This document shows positions 29,460 to 38,899 of a DNA stretch of 64,000 bases, piece by piece. Each line of letters begins with the position of its first letter. Within the stretch, counting starts at the first letter, position 1. Origin of the DNA: CAWGMT01 sp963823675 (GTDB lineage: Bacteria; Planctomycetota; Planctomycetia; Isosphaerales; Isosphaeraceae); NCBI GenBank assembly GCA_963823675.1, contig CAWGMT010000008.1:1364001-1428000 (forward strand), read 5' to 3'. A program made the translations under genes and the position numbers. Below the pieces are notes generated by a model. That model worked only from the letters and a program-made list of their open reading frames with translations, did not search any database and had not been told where the DNA came from.

Positions 29460-29980
29460 GACGACCCTCCCATGTGGCCTGACCGGATCAGGCGACTATT
29501 GAGACTTCCCCACGGGCTGCGCCGGTGGGCGCCGGCGCCCGCCGCCGGATTGAGCGACTGCCTCACCGGCTCGCTGGGAGCGAACGGACGGGCAGCCACC
29601 GACCCGGGTGCGGGGCGGTTGAGAATGCTGTTGACTCCCATCGTCCCGAGCCCTGAGACCATGAGCATCGTTGCCAGCCCGAGTCCCAGGGCGTGCCAGG
29701 GATGGAATTGAAAAATCAAAGTGAAAACGCCGAACCAGACGACCCCCTGGAGCACAGTCCAGGCGATATTGGTCGTGAACATCGACTCGAACGAGGCCGG
29801 CGTGTCGCGATACTTGAGCCAGGTCAAGAGCAGGGCGATCAAGAGCGACCCGGCAGTGACTTTCAAACCCGCCCGCGGCGTAACCTGATCGTAAAGCTGA
29901 TCCTGGCCGATCTCGACGACCACGAAACAGCCGACGAAGATCACCAGCCAGTAAATCAGCAGGGTCCAGATGAGAGTCAT
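29387..29980 (-). CDS. Four-helix membrane protein of unknown function
   Basis: Starts at ATG 29980. It has four clear membrane segments: LIWTLLIYWLVIFVGCFVVV, AGSLLIALLLTWL, IAWTVLQGVVWFGVFTLIF and ALGLGLATMLMVSGLGTMGV. After about residue 130 the sequence becomes low-complexity, and it runs 73 bases into the next gene's coding start. A frame that stops at 29496 (ending PAQPVGKSQ) gives a more natural end, so a one-base indel around 29510-29560 is likely. No family recognised. Confidence 0.6.
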   Translation of the reverse strand: MTLIWTLLIYWLVIFVGCFVVVEIGQDQLYDQVTPRAGLKVTAGSLLIALLLTWLKYRDTPASFESMFTTNIAWTVLQGVVWFGVFTLIFQFHPWHALGLGLATMLMVSGLGTMGVNSILNRPAPGSVAARPFAPSEPVRQSLNPAAGAGAHRRSPWGSLNSRLIRSGHMGGSSCGTLRINSLTSRRSNAPGAGCFR

Positions 29981-30216
29981 TGCGGATCAACCAGGCGGCA
30001 CGGGAACGTCGCGCGGGTCAAGAACACCACTGCTACTCTTATCCTACCCCATGCAATCACTTCGATCCAGCGGCCGGGTGGAATTGCGCTCAACTCGTTG
30101 CCAGCCGCGCTGCGCGCGCGATAATCGCGGGTTGGGGGATGCGTTGCCCTGACCACGTCTCCGCGAAACCCACCTCATCTTCCAAGAGCAGGCATGCCTG
30201 TAGAAGGGGAGCGACC

Positions 30217-31757
30217 ATGAGCATGGGAACCAATCGGCGGCGGTTTCTGGGTGCGTCGGCGGCTGGAGGTGCGCTATTGGGCCTGGGTGACCTGGGCTTC
30301 CTGTCGCGGCTCGGAGCCGGTTTCGGCGGCCGAGGCGGCCCTGGACCCGAAGGTGGTGAGGCTCGAGCCGGAGATCGAGCCCCTCGTCCGTCTTCTGGAA
30401 GAGACCTCGCGCGACCGGCTGCTCGAGGAGGTGGCCGCGCGGATCAAGCAGGGCCTGTGCTACCGCGACCTTGTGGCGGCGTTGCTCTTGGCCGGCGTCC
30501 GCAACGTGCAGCCGCGGCCCAGCGTGGGACACAAGTTCCACGCGGTCCTGGTGGTCAACTCGGCTCATCTGGCGAGCCTGGCTTCGCCCGACACGCGACC
30601 GCTGGCTGCCGATCTTCTGGGCACTCGATTACTTCAAGGACTCGCAGGCCCGCGACGTGAGTGAGGGCAACTGGACGATGGCGCCGGTCGACGAGTCGGC
30701 CGTGCCGCCGGCGCGCCGGGCCAAGGCGGCGTTCACGACGGCGATGGACCACTGGGACGAGGCGGCCGCCGATGCCGCAATCGCCGGGTTGGCCCGCTCC
30801 GCCGGAACCAACGAGGTTTACGAGACTCTTCTTCCGCTACGGCTGCCGCGACTTCCGCTCGATCGGCCACAAGGCGATTTACGTGGCCAACAGCTTGCGG
30901 ACGCTCCAGTGCATCGGCTGGCAGCACGCCGAGCCGGTCTTGCGCTCGCTGGCCTACGCACTGCTTGAATCACAGCGGCGAAGACAATCCCGCCGAGCAC
31001 GACTACGCGGCCGACCGGTCGTGGCGGCACAACCAGGACCGCGCGGCGAAGATCAAGGAAGGCTGGACCGGGGGCAGCCCGACCGCGGCGGCCGCGGCCG
31101 ACCTGCTCGGCACGCTCCGCCGGGGCTCCGACGACGAGGCGTGCGACCAGGTGGTCGAGCTCTTGAACCGCGGGGTCGGGCCGCAGTCGATCTGGGACGC
31201 CCTGTTCGACGCCGCGGGCGAGCTGCTGCTTGCGCCAGCCGGGCATCGTCTCGTTGCACGCGGTGACCACGACCAACGCGCTGCATTTCGCGTTCCAGGC
31301 CAGCGGCGACGACCAGACCCGCCGCCTGCTCATGCTCCAGAACGCCGCGTTCCTGCCCCAGTTCCGCGCCGCCATGGGGGGCCGCGGCAAGGTGCGCGAG
31401 GCGCGGATCGATCAGCTCGAGCCGCTCGCCCCGTCGACGCCGGCCGGCCCGGGTGCAATCGAGGAGATCTTCGCCGACGCCAGCCGCGACCGGATGACGG
31501 CCGCGCGCAAGGCGCTGGCCTACTTGCAGGCCGGCCACGACCCGGCCCTCTTGATCGACGCGGCGCGCCGGCTGGTGTTCTTGAAGGGGGACGACCCGCA
31601 CGACTACAAGTTCAGCTCGGCCGTGCTGGAAGACTACTATCACGCCTCGCCCCAGTGGCGCGAGCGCTACCTGGCGTCGAGCCTGCTGCTGTTGCCCGGC
31701 TCAGCCGACAGGGACAACAACCTGGTCAAGCGAACGCGGGCGGCCTTGCAGGCGTGA
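30217..31757 (+). CDS. Tat-exported protein of unknown function (five frame breaks)
   Basis: Starts at ATG 30217 (GGGGAG upstream) with a Tat signal, NRRRFLGASAAGGALLGLGDLGFL. The protein then continues through successive frames: EPVSAAEAALDPKVVRLEPE to about 30600; WLPIFWALDYFKDSQARDV to about 30830; LFFRYGCRDFRSIGHKAIY to about 30965; NHSGEDNPAEHDYAADRSW to about 31228; RQPGIVSLHAVTTTNALHFA to the stop at 31757. All five changes are in the same direction (one extra base each, e.g. GCACTGCT-T-GAATCAC). The joined protein is about 510 residues, mainly helical with several conserved-looking His (HKFHAV, IGHKAIY, SLHAVTTTNALHFAF), hinting at a metal site. No family is recognised with confidence. 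Confidence 0.7.
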
Positions 31758-31848
31758 CGGGGGTGAAATAGCCGGTTACGACGTGGAGTCTTACCCGACC
31801 TCTCACGTCACGAGGGTCGGCGATAGCCATCCGATCTGTGAGCCGGTG

Positions 31849-32058
31849 TCAGCTCCCATCCGACCCCGCCGAGGCGCGGCACTCGAACCGCGCGATCTCT
31901 TCCTTGAGTTGGTTGACGAGCTTCTTGAGCGATCGCCTGGTCAATTCCCGCGTCTGGGCGTTCGCGACTGGCTCGGCTTCCAGCTCCTGGAGCCGCTCTT
32001 CCAGCATTCGGAGCTTCGTCCGCGTGTTCTCAAGTTGACGAGTGCTTTGGATACTCAT
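31849..32058 (-). CDS. Small coiled-coil protein, possibly antitoxin-like
   Basis: 69 residues from ATG 32058, sharing a four-base ATGA overlap with the preceding frame and with GAGG upstream. Almost entirely a charged coiled coil (RTKLRMLEERLQELEAEPVAN, LTRRSLKKLVNQLKEEIARFE). Similar short helical proteins with a leading QxxR(Q/E)L pattern often precede or belong to toxin-antitoxin modules, but no toxin partner survives here. The upstream partner frame appears to be a chimera with an IS110 fragment. Confidence 0.5.
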   Translation of the reverse strand: MSIQSTRQLENTRTKLRMLEERLQELEAEPVANAQTRELTRRSLKKLVNQLKEEIARFECRASAGSDGS

Positions 32059-32276
32059 AAGACGACCTCGACGAGACCTTTGGCCGTGGAGAAACGATCG
32101 TCGTCGAACGGTGGGATCACTTCGGCCCCGGCGCGCGTGGGTCTTATCTTGAACTCCTTCGGATAGTTTAGCGATCTGCAGCTTGTGCCGCCACTCGAAC
32201 GATTCTCGCCGGCGACGGTGGGACTGCGGACCACCCTCCAGACCATTCTCTCGCCGTTGTGCCAGCGGATGAGCAT
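32055..32276 (-). pseudogene. Chimeric frame: IS110 fragment joined to a lost upstream partner gene
   Basis: 73 codons. Residues 2-25 (LIRWHNGERMVWRVVRSPTVAGEN) match the internal Ge-xVWxVVRxPsxexEd segment of IS110-family transposases. The second half (YPKEFKIRPTRAGAEVIPPFDDDRFSTAKGLVEVV) is different and couples by ATGA to the coiled-coil gene. It therefore looks like a host gene whose 5' part was replaced by transposase sequence. Confidence 0.45.
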
Positions 32277-32880
32277 CGACTAGCCAGCGGCAGCGATCTC
32301 AAAGCTGCGAACACATTGGCTGTATGACGAGGTCGACGTGGCCCCAATTGGCCTTCGTACGTTCCTCCATCGGGTTCTCTTGAGTGACGGGACTGTCCTT
32401 GAAATCCCCATTGTGTCGGTCATGATCCACAGCTTTCCCTTGCAAGAAGGGCGTCAAAGCGACGCATCGACACAGATAGCCTGAGCTCCGGGAAAAGGAA
32501 AGGGGTCGGAGCGTAAGGGAAGCCTGTACCTTTTCGATCTTGATTTGAGTAGTCGGGGTCCCGGTTTCAGCCGGTCCTTTCCGCTAGAAGGCTGTACTCC
32601 AACCCATCAATCGACGGGTGACGGCCCGCTAGCCTGACGGCGTCGAGGCGACCCGATCTGGCTCGGCGTTTGCGCCGGCGGACTTCCGTCGACTCGGAGT
32701 TGACGACGATGTTGTCACCACCCCGGTGCAGGAGGGAGCGCCGAACCCAGAAGCAGTCGCGGCCGGCGGCGTAGCACGAGACCACCCAGGGTGTCGTCGG
32801 GGAGTCCAATGCATGGTGCGACGCGCGAGCTTCAGGTTCAAACCGTGCCGGCGCAGCTCACCCCAGCCAGTTGAGTCCAA
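32199..32880 (-). mobile_element. IS110-family transposase remnant (disrupted)
   Basis: A minus-strand segment around 32570-32800 reads WVVSCYAAGRDCFWVRRSLL, DNIVVNSESTEVRRRKRRARSGRLDA, matching the IS110 transposase N-terminal region (SCYEAGRDGFWLHR, VVDSASIEVNRRxRRAKTDRLDA). A following segment lies at 32199-32276. Between them (32280-32565) about 290 bases are unrelated and include a GGAAAAGGAAAGGGGTCGGAGCG stretch. No intact catalytic domain or ends are visible, so this is a dead fragment. Confidence 0.6.
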
Positions 32881-33026
32881 TCAATCGATGACAGTTGATG
32901 GTTGAAAAGACGGTGCGCAATCGCGCATGTCCAAGCAGGATAGGCCGTTGACAACTAATCTTCGTATTTATAAGCTGTAGCAATTCGGGCAGGTGCTTCT
33001 CTCCGTCTATAACTTGTCTCAGATTC

Positions 33027-34508
33027 ATGATTGCCGAGCAGCCAGTCAACGCGCCGCTTGAGAACGAGGTCGTACAGGTGCTTTACGACCTGAACCCGTG
33101 GTGGACCTCAGGCGAGCTGCGCCGGAAGCCGCCCGTGTACTTGCGTCGTGGCGTACCCGAACTACTTCAAAGAATGATTCGGCCCCGAGGGCTCATTGAG
33201 GTGGTCCGCGGACCAAGACAGATCGGGAAGACGACCGCCATTGAACAAATCATCAACCACATGCTAATCGATAAGATTAGGCCGTCGGACATTCTCTTCG
33301 TGAGGTTCGACCAGGAAATCCTCCGGGAAAGCCGGGGCGGCCTGCTGCCGATCGCTCGCTGGTATGAGAAGCACGTTCGCAAACGGCCCTTTCAGCGAGG
33401 GAAGACAGCTTACATTTTCCTGGATGAAGTTCATAAGCTCGAGCGCTGGGATGAAGACGTCAAACACTTCGGTGATACCTTCCCGGCCCGTCTCATGATC
33501 ACCGGTTCATCGAGCGTCCTGGTTTCCCGAGGGGGGCGTGAAAGCCTGGCCGGGCGGACGATCACCAGTGATTTCCCGACGTTCCAGTTCGGTGAGATCC
33601 TCGAGGCGTTCATGCCGAACCCTGGCCGGCTTCCTCCTTACTGCAGCTTCGAGAGCGTGTTCGACGAAGAGGATCCTCGCGTTTTCTTTGACGAGGCGCG
33701 TGCCTTGAGGCCGCAACAGAGGCACTCGCTCCGCAGGCATCTCGACAAGTATTACAACAGGGGCGGTTATCCGCGTCCTTATACCGGTCAGATCGCCGAT
33801 GACCAGTGGGCCGACTACCTGACAGAGACCGTCTTCAACCGGGTCCTCGGCGTGGATGTTCCAGACCTGTTTCCCGTGCGAAATCCCCAACTGCTCCGCT
33901 GGCTCTATGTGGAGGTAGCGCGCTCGACCGGCCAGGAATTATCCCAGAACCGGCTTGCCGAGGATGCCAATGTCTCAGGTCTGAGAACCAGCCAGCCGAT
34001 CGTCGGCACGTACTTGCATTATCTGTCTGATGCCTTGCTGATTCGCGAGTTCCGTCGCTACCCCCCGGCGAACAGGGCGAGCGTCCGGACGCCGACCAAG
34101 ATTACCTTGACTGATCTGGGGACGCGAAACGCGATATTCCGAGGCGCCCCCTCCTTATGGGAATCACCGCCCGAGCACGTTGGGCCTTTGATCGAGACGC
34201 TTGCTCAATCCGTCATCCGTGGCCGGAACCTTCAAGTCTATTTCTATCGGGATTATGAAAAGGCGGGAGACCGACGGACCAAGATCGTCGAGGTCGATTA
34301 CGTCGCGGAGCACATCCGAGGGGATGTGGTGCCCGTCGAGATCAAATTCCGGCGGACCATCAGTCATGAAGATTTCTTTGGGCTGACTCTATTTATCAAG
34401 AGGTTCAACGCCAGGTTCGGCATTCTCGTGACCAGAGACACCTATGAATGGCACCCCAATCTCAAAATCATGTGCGTGCCCCTCCTGGAATTCTTGCTGG
34501 CGTTTTGA
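33027..34508 (+). CDS. AAA_14/DUF4143 ATP-binding protein
   Basis: 493 residues from ATG 33027. Walker A is GPRQIGKTT (near residue 61) and Walker B is AYIFLDEVHKLERW. Sensor-type ITGSSS is followed by GRTITSDFPTFQFGEIL, then a winged-helix region (LAEDANVSGLRTSQPIVGTYLHYLSDALLIRE) and a C-terminal DUF4143 domain with nuclease-like VEVDYVAEHIRGDVVPVEIKFR, where D...E-x-K resembles a PD-(D/E)XK core. Such proteins are frequent in mobile and defence contexts; their biological role is unsettled. The gene is intact and lies at the left side of the accessory island, next to IS and toxin-antitoxin debris. Confidence 0.85.
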   Translation: MIAEQPVNAPLENEVVQVLYDLNPWWTSGELRRKPPVYLRRGVPELLQRMIRPRGLIEVVRGPRQIGKTTAIEQIINHMLIDKIRPSDILFVRFDQEILRESRGGLLPIARWYEKHVRKRPFQRGKTAYIFLDEVHKLERWDEDVKHFGDTFPARLMITGSSSVLVSRGGRESLAGRTITSDFPTFQFGEILEAFMPNPGRLPPYCSFESVFDEEDPRVFFDEARALRPQQRHSLRRHLDKYYNRGGYPRPYTGQIADDQWADYLTETVFNRVLGVDVPDLFPVRNPQLLRWLYVEVARSTGQELSQNRLAEDANVSGLRTSQPIVGTYLHYLSDALLIREFRRYPPANRASVRTPTKITLTDLGTRNAIFRGAPSLWESPPEHVGPLIETLAQSVIRGRNLQVYFYRDYEKAGDRRTKIVEVDYVAEHIRGDVVPVEIKFRRTISHEDFFGLTLFIKRFNARFGILVTRDTYEWHPNLKIMCVPLLEFLLAF

Positions 34509-34514
34509 TTCTCA

Positions 34515-34760
34515 GAAAAAGCGAGGTTCGAAGCGCCCGGCTCTGATCGGTCGAACATCCAGCGGTAAGACCGTCATCGTGATTTATGAGCGGCACAAGG
34601 ATGGCGGAATCATCGTCATTCGCCCCGTTTCCGCCTTCGAGATCGTTGTGCCTCACGGATATGGCCGAGCGGACGGGGATCGACCGCGCGACGATCAGCA
34701 AGCTGGAGACGGGCAAGATTCCGAACCCGACGATCGGTACACTGAGGACTTCTCAACCGT
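34515..34760 (+). pseudogene. Debris of toxin-antitoxin genes (XRE helix-turn-helix fragment)
   Basis: Around 34575-34640 one frame reads VIVIYERHKDGGIIVIRPVSAFE, like the end of a small toxin-type protein. At about 34655-34750 another frame gives MAERTGIDRATISKLETGKIPNPTIGTLR, an unmistakable XRE helix-turn-helix that loses coherence right after. No complete gene remains. Confidence 0.5.
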
Positions 34761-34924
34761 CACCATCTGGCCGACCTCTATTTCATCAGTTTCGTCCTCG
34801 GGGGCCCCGCAAGACGCAACTTCTGGAGCCTGGTTCAGCACTGCCGGCAAAGCCTCCCCGGGGCGATCAACGACCACCGCGGCCCGGTATACCAGCCCGA
34901 CGGCGCTCGCTGGTATGATGTGGC

Positions 34925-35074
34925 ATGTGGACCGTGGCGGCATTCTGGCGACAGCGGTATGCGATGCAAGACGCCGATCAATTCAGCTTCCGCACCGCGG
35001 GCGGCCTCCGCTTGCTGCAACGATTGATCGATAGCAAGAACAAGAAGTTCTTTGAAATTGAATATCTCTCTTGA
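34925..35074 (+). CDS. Very small hypothetical protein
   Basis: 49 codons from ATG 34925: helical, ending GLRLLQRLIDSKNKKFFEIEYLS, immediately before the 35090 gene (15-base gap). It may be a fragment of a larger gene. Support is weak: no clear ribosome-binding site and no family. Confidence 0.3.
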   Translation: MWTVAAFWRQRYAMQDADQFSFRTAGGLRLLQRLIDSKNKKFFEIEYLS

Positions 35075-35089
35075 AACGCGGAGCTGGTT

Positions 35090-35329
35090 ATGCGGAAAGC
35101 AACGGCTCGGCAGGACGCGGAAAAACAGTTCTGGACCGGCGTTGAGGAACTGCTGATCGAGCATTACCGCCATCTGGACTCGGAGGCCCGAGGGGGCATT
35201 GGTAAGTACCGGGGGAAGGTTGACCGCCGCAAACTCGGTGAGGTCGTCTACAACCAGGGGGAGGAGCACACTGCGAAGGTGATCGACGGGATAATCCGGG
35301 ACGGACTCCCGACCCCATACTCATCCTGA
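35090..35329 (+). CDS. Small hypothetical protein
   Basis: 79 residues from ATG 35090 with GGAG upstream. Charged and helical (FWTGVEELLIEHYRHLDSEA, GKYRGKVDRRKLGEVVYNQGEEHTAKVIDGIIRDG). The sequence reads as a real protein, but I recognise no family. It lies among toxin-antitoxin debris and is convergent with the DUF4062 gene. Confidence 0.5.
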   Translation: MRKATARQDAEKQFWTGVEELLIEHYRHLDSEARGGIGKYRGKVDRRKLGEVVYNQGEEHTAKVIDGIIRDGLPTPYSS

Positions 35330-35350
35330 GCAAGCAATCGCGAACCGATC

Positions 35351-38152
35351 CTACTTCGACGGCTTGCCGAGCAGTTCGTCAAGATGCGGGCTGATCGGCT
35401 CGTTGAGCGGTAGGAACCAGACGGCAGGCTTCCGCTGCTCACGGTACTGCCGGTCGAGCGCGTCGAGCACTTCCTTGACCGTTTTGGCCGGGCCGAGGAG
35501 TTGATCGAGGTGTGGCGCCATCCGTTCCGAGAGCGGCAGGAACCAGACGGCGGGCTTACCCTGCTCGCGGTACTGGCGGTCGAGCGTGTCGAGGACCTCC
35601 TTCGTGGGTTTGGCCGGGCCGAGAATCCGGTCCAGCAAGGGAGCGGCCGGCTGTTTGAGCTCGAGTTTCGTCAATTCCTCGCGGGCTCGATACCGGGCGC
35701 GGGCCGCCTCGATCGCGGCCGGCGCGTCGATCGTGACGGGCGGCGGGGGTGCCTTGCCATCCTTCAAGGCCCCGAGAAGCTCTTCGGACTGCTGGCGGAG
35801 GGCGGGATCGACTGGCTTCGCCTTCGGTGCACCGTCGTAGGCCGCGAGGGATTCCGCCGCCGATTTTTGGGCCGCCGCTCGGTCGCCCAGGCGCCACTGG
35901 CATAGCGCGAGATGATAGCGGGTTAGACCGTTCGTTAAGGAGACCACGGCCGGCGTTTTCTCGATCTCCGGCACCAGCCTTGACAGTTCGCCACGCGCCT
36001 GTTCGACCAGCCCCAGCTCGCGCAACGCCGACCCGTGATACATGCGAACAACGAGCCTCGTCCGGAGATGCCCGGGTTGTTCGGCCATAAGCATCAACGC
36101 AGCCTCAGTGAGCACAACTGCGTCGGCATGAGCACCCACGTCGAAAGCGTCGGCTCCCCGCGCTGCCAGTCCACCCCCGGTCGGCCGGAGTAGCTCGTCG
36201 AGGTGCGGGGCGATCGGTTCCTTCGGGCCGAGGAAATAGACGGTCGGCTTGCCCTGCTCCTTGTATTGGCGATCCAGGAATGACAGCACGTGCGCGACCG
36301 GTTTGGCCGGGCCGAGGAGTCGCTCCACCTCCGGGACGATGGGCGACAGCTTGTCCGTCCCCTCATGCGCCGCCTTGATTCGCGCTGCGATCTCTCGTTC
36401 GGCGAGCTTCTGCGACGTGAGGAGTTGGCGGTAATTCACTCACCGCAACCGACAGTTGCGGGTGCTCATGGCCGGCCGATCGCTGGAATTGCGAGAGGAT
36501 GCGAACGGAGCGTGCCATCAGCGGCTCGCCTCCGCAATGCGGTTCGTCGCCCGGAGCAACCTTGCCAGGTTGTTGAGGTTGATGGCGACGTCGGGGTGGT
36601 CTCGGCCGTAGGACCGCTCGTCGATCGCCAGCGCCCGGCGATACATCGGCTCGGCCTCCGCCACGCGGTTCGTGGCTTCGAGGAAGCGCCGCCAGGTTGT
36701 TGAGGCTGATCGCGACGTCGGGGTGGTCCGGGCCGTAGGACCGCTCGTCGATCGCCAGCGCCCGGCGAAACAGCGGCTCGGCCTCCGCCATCCGGTTCGT
36801 GGCCCGGAGCAACTCCGCCAGGTTGTTGACGACCACGGCGACTCCCGGGGAGTTCGGCCCGCTGTTGGATTCGCGGAGTCGCTCGCAATCCCGCAGCAGC
36901 GGCTCGGCTTCGGCATAACGGGCAAGATGACGCAACACCGCGGCTGCCGAGACCGCGGCGTCGGTCCAGGCTTCCCACTCTGTCGGCGAGTTGGGATCGG
37001 CCAGCGCCATGGCCCGCTGGAATGCGGCGAGGGCGCACATGTTCCATTCCGGCTTGGGCGAACCACGGAACTTGGCCAGGGCCGCAGTGCCTTCGAGCAT
37101 CGCCAGCTCGCGGCCTTGCTGTTTCTCCTTGTCGGCCGCCTTCAAGACCGCGTCGAAATCTCCCTTGGCCAGCGCCGCTCGTGCTGTGTCAACGGGAGAT
37201 GGGACCGCCCCGGCAGACGGAGGGGCAATCTTGCGGTTGATCAGGGATTCGATCTCCTCCAGCGGGAGCTTGACCACGGCGGGCAGTTCCTCGAGGGCGC
37301 ATGCGCGCTTCTTCCGCTGTGATTTTCTTGTCGGTCAGCAATCGCTGGAGCAGCCGCTCAGCGATCTCCTGTTGGATCTGCTTGATCTTTACAGCCTCCT
37401 GACGCGCGTTTTCGGCCGCGATTCGTTCGCGCTCCTGCTCGCGCTCTTCCTGCTGAGCCCGCTGCTCGATTTCCTGTTTCGCTCGCGCTTCCTGGAGAGC
37501 CCGTTGCGCCGCCTGCTGCTGGAAGATGACCAAGCCCACCGCCCCCAGGGCAGAGGCTACCAAGATTCCAACGAGGATGAGCCTCCCCCCCAAGCGTTTT
37601 CCAGGGACATCGACCTTCTGGTCAACCTGCTGAAGCTCGCTCCTCGAGCCGCTCGACCTTCAGCCGCAGGCTGCGGATTTTCTGGTCGAGCTGCTCGATC
37701 GAGGCCGTGGGGTTGTAGTCCCTGCCGGTCAACGTCAGGGCTCGCGGTGGGCTTGCTGCAACTCCCGGAGCTTCGGCGGGCTCGGGCTCGTGCGGGTCGG
37801 CTGGGAAGCCGTCGCCTGTCAGGAAGACGTAGACCGGCTTCTTCAGCTCGACGGCGATGTCGTATTCGAGCTGCGTGTAGCTCCGCCGAGGCGCGTCGGG
37901 CGGCCGCTCTCCCGGTTCGGCCCCGTAGCAGTGCCCGGCGATGTGGACCACGGCGTCACACGAATCGATCCGTTCGCGGAGCTTGTCGACCAGGTCGCGG
38001 TAATCGGGCGGAAAGTTGTCCTGCTCGACGGCGTGATAGTCGTTGTCCTCGAGCCCCTTCTTGACGAGCTTGCGCACCGACCCGAGCTCTCGGGTGACCG
38101 CGCTGATGAAGACACGCGTGTCGCGCCGGATCGTCCGGGGGGAAGTGCTCAT
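35351..38152 (-). CDS. DUF4062-transmembrane-coiled coil-TPR-repeat protein (multiple frame breaks)
   Basis: Read from ATG 38152. It opens with a DUF4062 domain (TRVFISAVTRELGSVRKLVKK, VEQDNFPPDYRDLVDKLRERI, SYTQLEYDIAVELKKPVYVFLTGDGFP), then a short coiled coil (IRSLRLKVERLEE). After a frame change at about 37640 come a membrane helix (LILVGILVASALGAVGLVIF) and an Arg/Glu/Gln coiled coil. After another at about 37290 come kinesin-light-chain-type TPRs (RALAIDERSYGPDHPDVAI, ATNRMAEAEPLFRRAL), crossing frames twice. From 36430 there is a C-terminal region containing three repeats of about 45 residues (LLGPAKPxxxVLxxLDRQY...PHLDELL). At least five indels, four of them +1. DUF4062 proteins with TPR or NTPase modules occur in conflict-type systems; the membrane anchor is notable. 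Probable sensor/effector; function unknown. Confidence 0.7.
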
Positions 38153-38302
38153 AGCCGACGCTCCGCACCGAGTTCATGGTCGAGCAAGACTGATTGTAGC
38201 GGGAGCGTCGAGCCTCTGCATCCCGGAGGTTCGTAAGAGCCATCCGGGACTCCAGTCCGCGAGAAGGAAATAAGTCCAAGAATCAAGCCTCGCAGGATCT
38301 CC

Positions 38303-38433
38303 GGTAATTGGATGTATCCCCTTTCTATCGCCCCGTATCCCCGGTAATTGGACGTATCCGCCTTTCTATCGCCTGTATCCCCTTTCTATCCCCCCGTATC
38401 CCCGATAATTCGAGGTATCCGTTTTCGATCCCC
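38303..38433. repeat. Imperfect tandem repeat array (GTAATTGGAYGTATCC units)
   Basis: About three units of roughly 45 bases built from GGTAATTGGAYGTATCC, CCTTTCTATCGCC and CCGTATCCCC, degenerating to GATAATTCGAGGTATCC at the right end. It separates the DUF4062 gene from the next plus-strand gene. Pyrimidine-rich and not coding. Confidence 0.8.
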
Positions 38434-38899
38434 CGATCGAGAAACCTCCTGAAAAACTGGGACAGCTACGGCGATTGGCGTCACTTGGCCATCGAAAGGG
38501 CGGACGAACCAGGATTCATGCTCGGTCCTAGTTAGGCCATAATGGTTCAGGCCACAATAGTTTGGCTCTCGATCCGGACATACCTCCACGAAAACAGCAG
38601 AAACAAACTCCGAACCCGGCGTCGCCGCGCAGTCAATCCGCACCGTCAAAGGAGACTCGGAGCCTCGGTAGGTAGCTCTGAACGGGATTGTCTCCAACAC
38701 CGGCTTGTGCAACACCGGCTTGGCGCGGGCCAACATCCATCTGGGCGGTTGCCGCAGGCCCGTGCAATTACGGCTTGAGGACCATCGGCAACGGCTGGTT
38801 ATGTAAGTCCTTTAGCGAAGCCACAATCGAGTTGTGCATGGGCCGTTGTTCCGCAGAACGAAATGGTCTACCATAAAAAAAGCGACAGAAGAACGACCA

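Noticed and set aside
30217..31757. Programmed ribosomal frameshifting as explanation of the five breaks
   Set aside because: No conserved slippery site or stimulatory structure is seen, and five events in one gene would be unprecedented; indel error is simpler.
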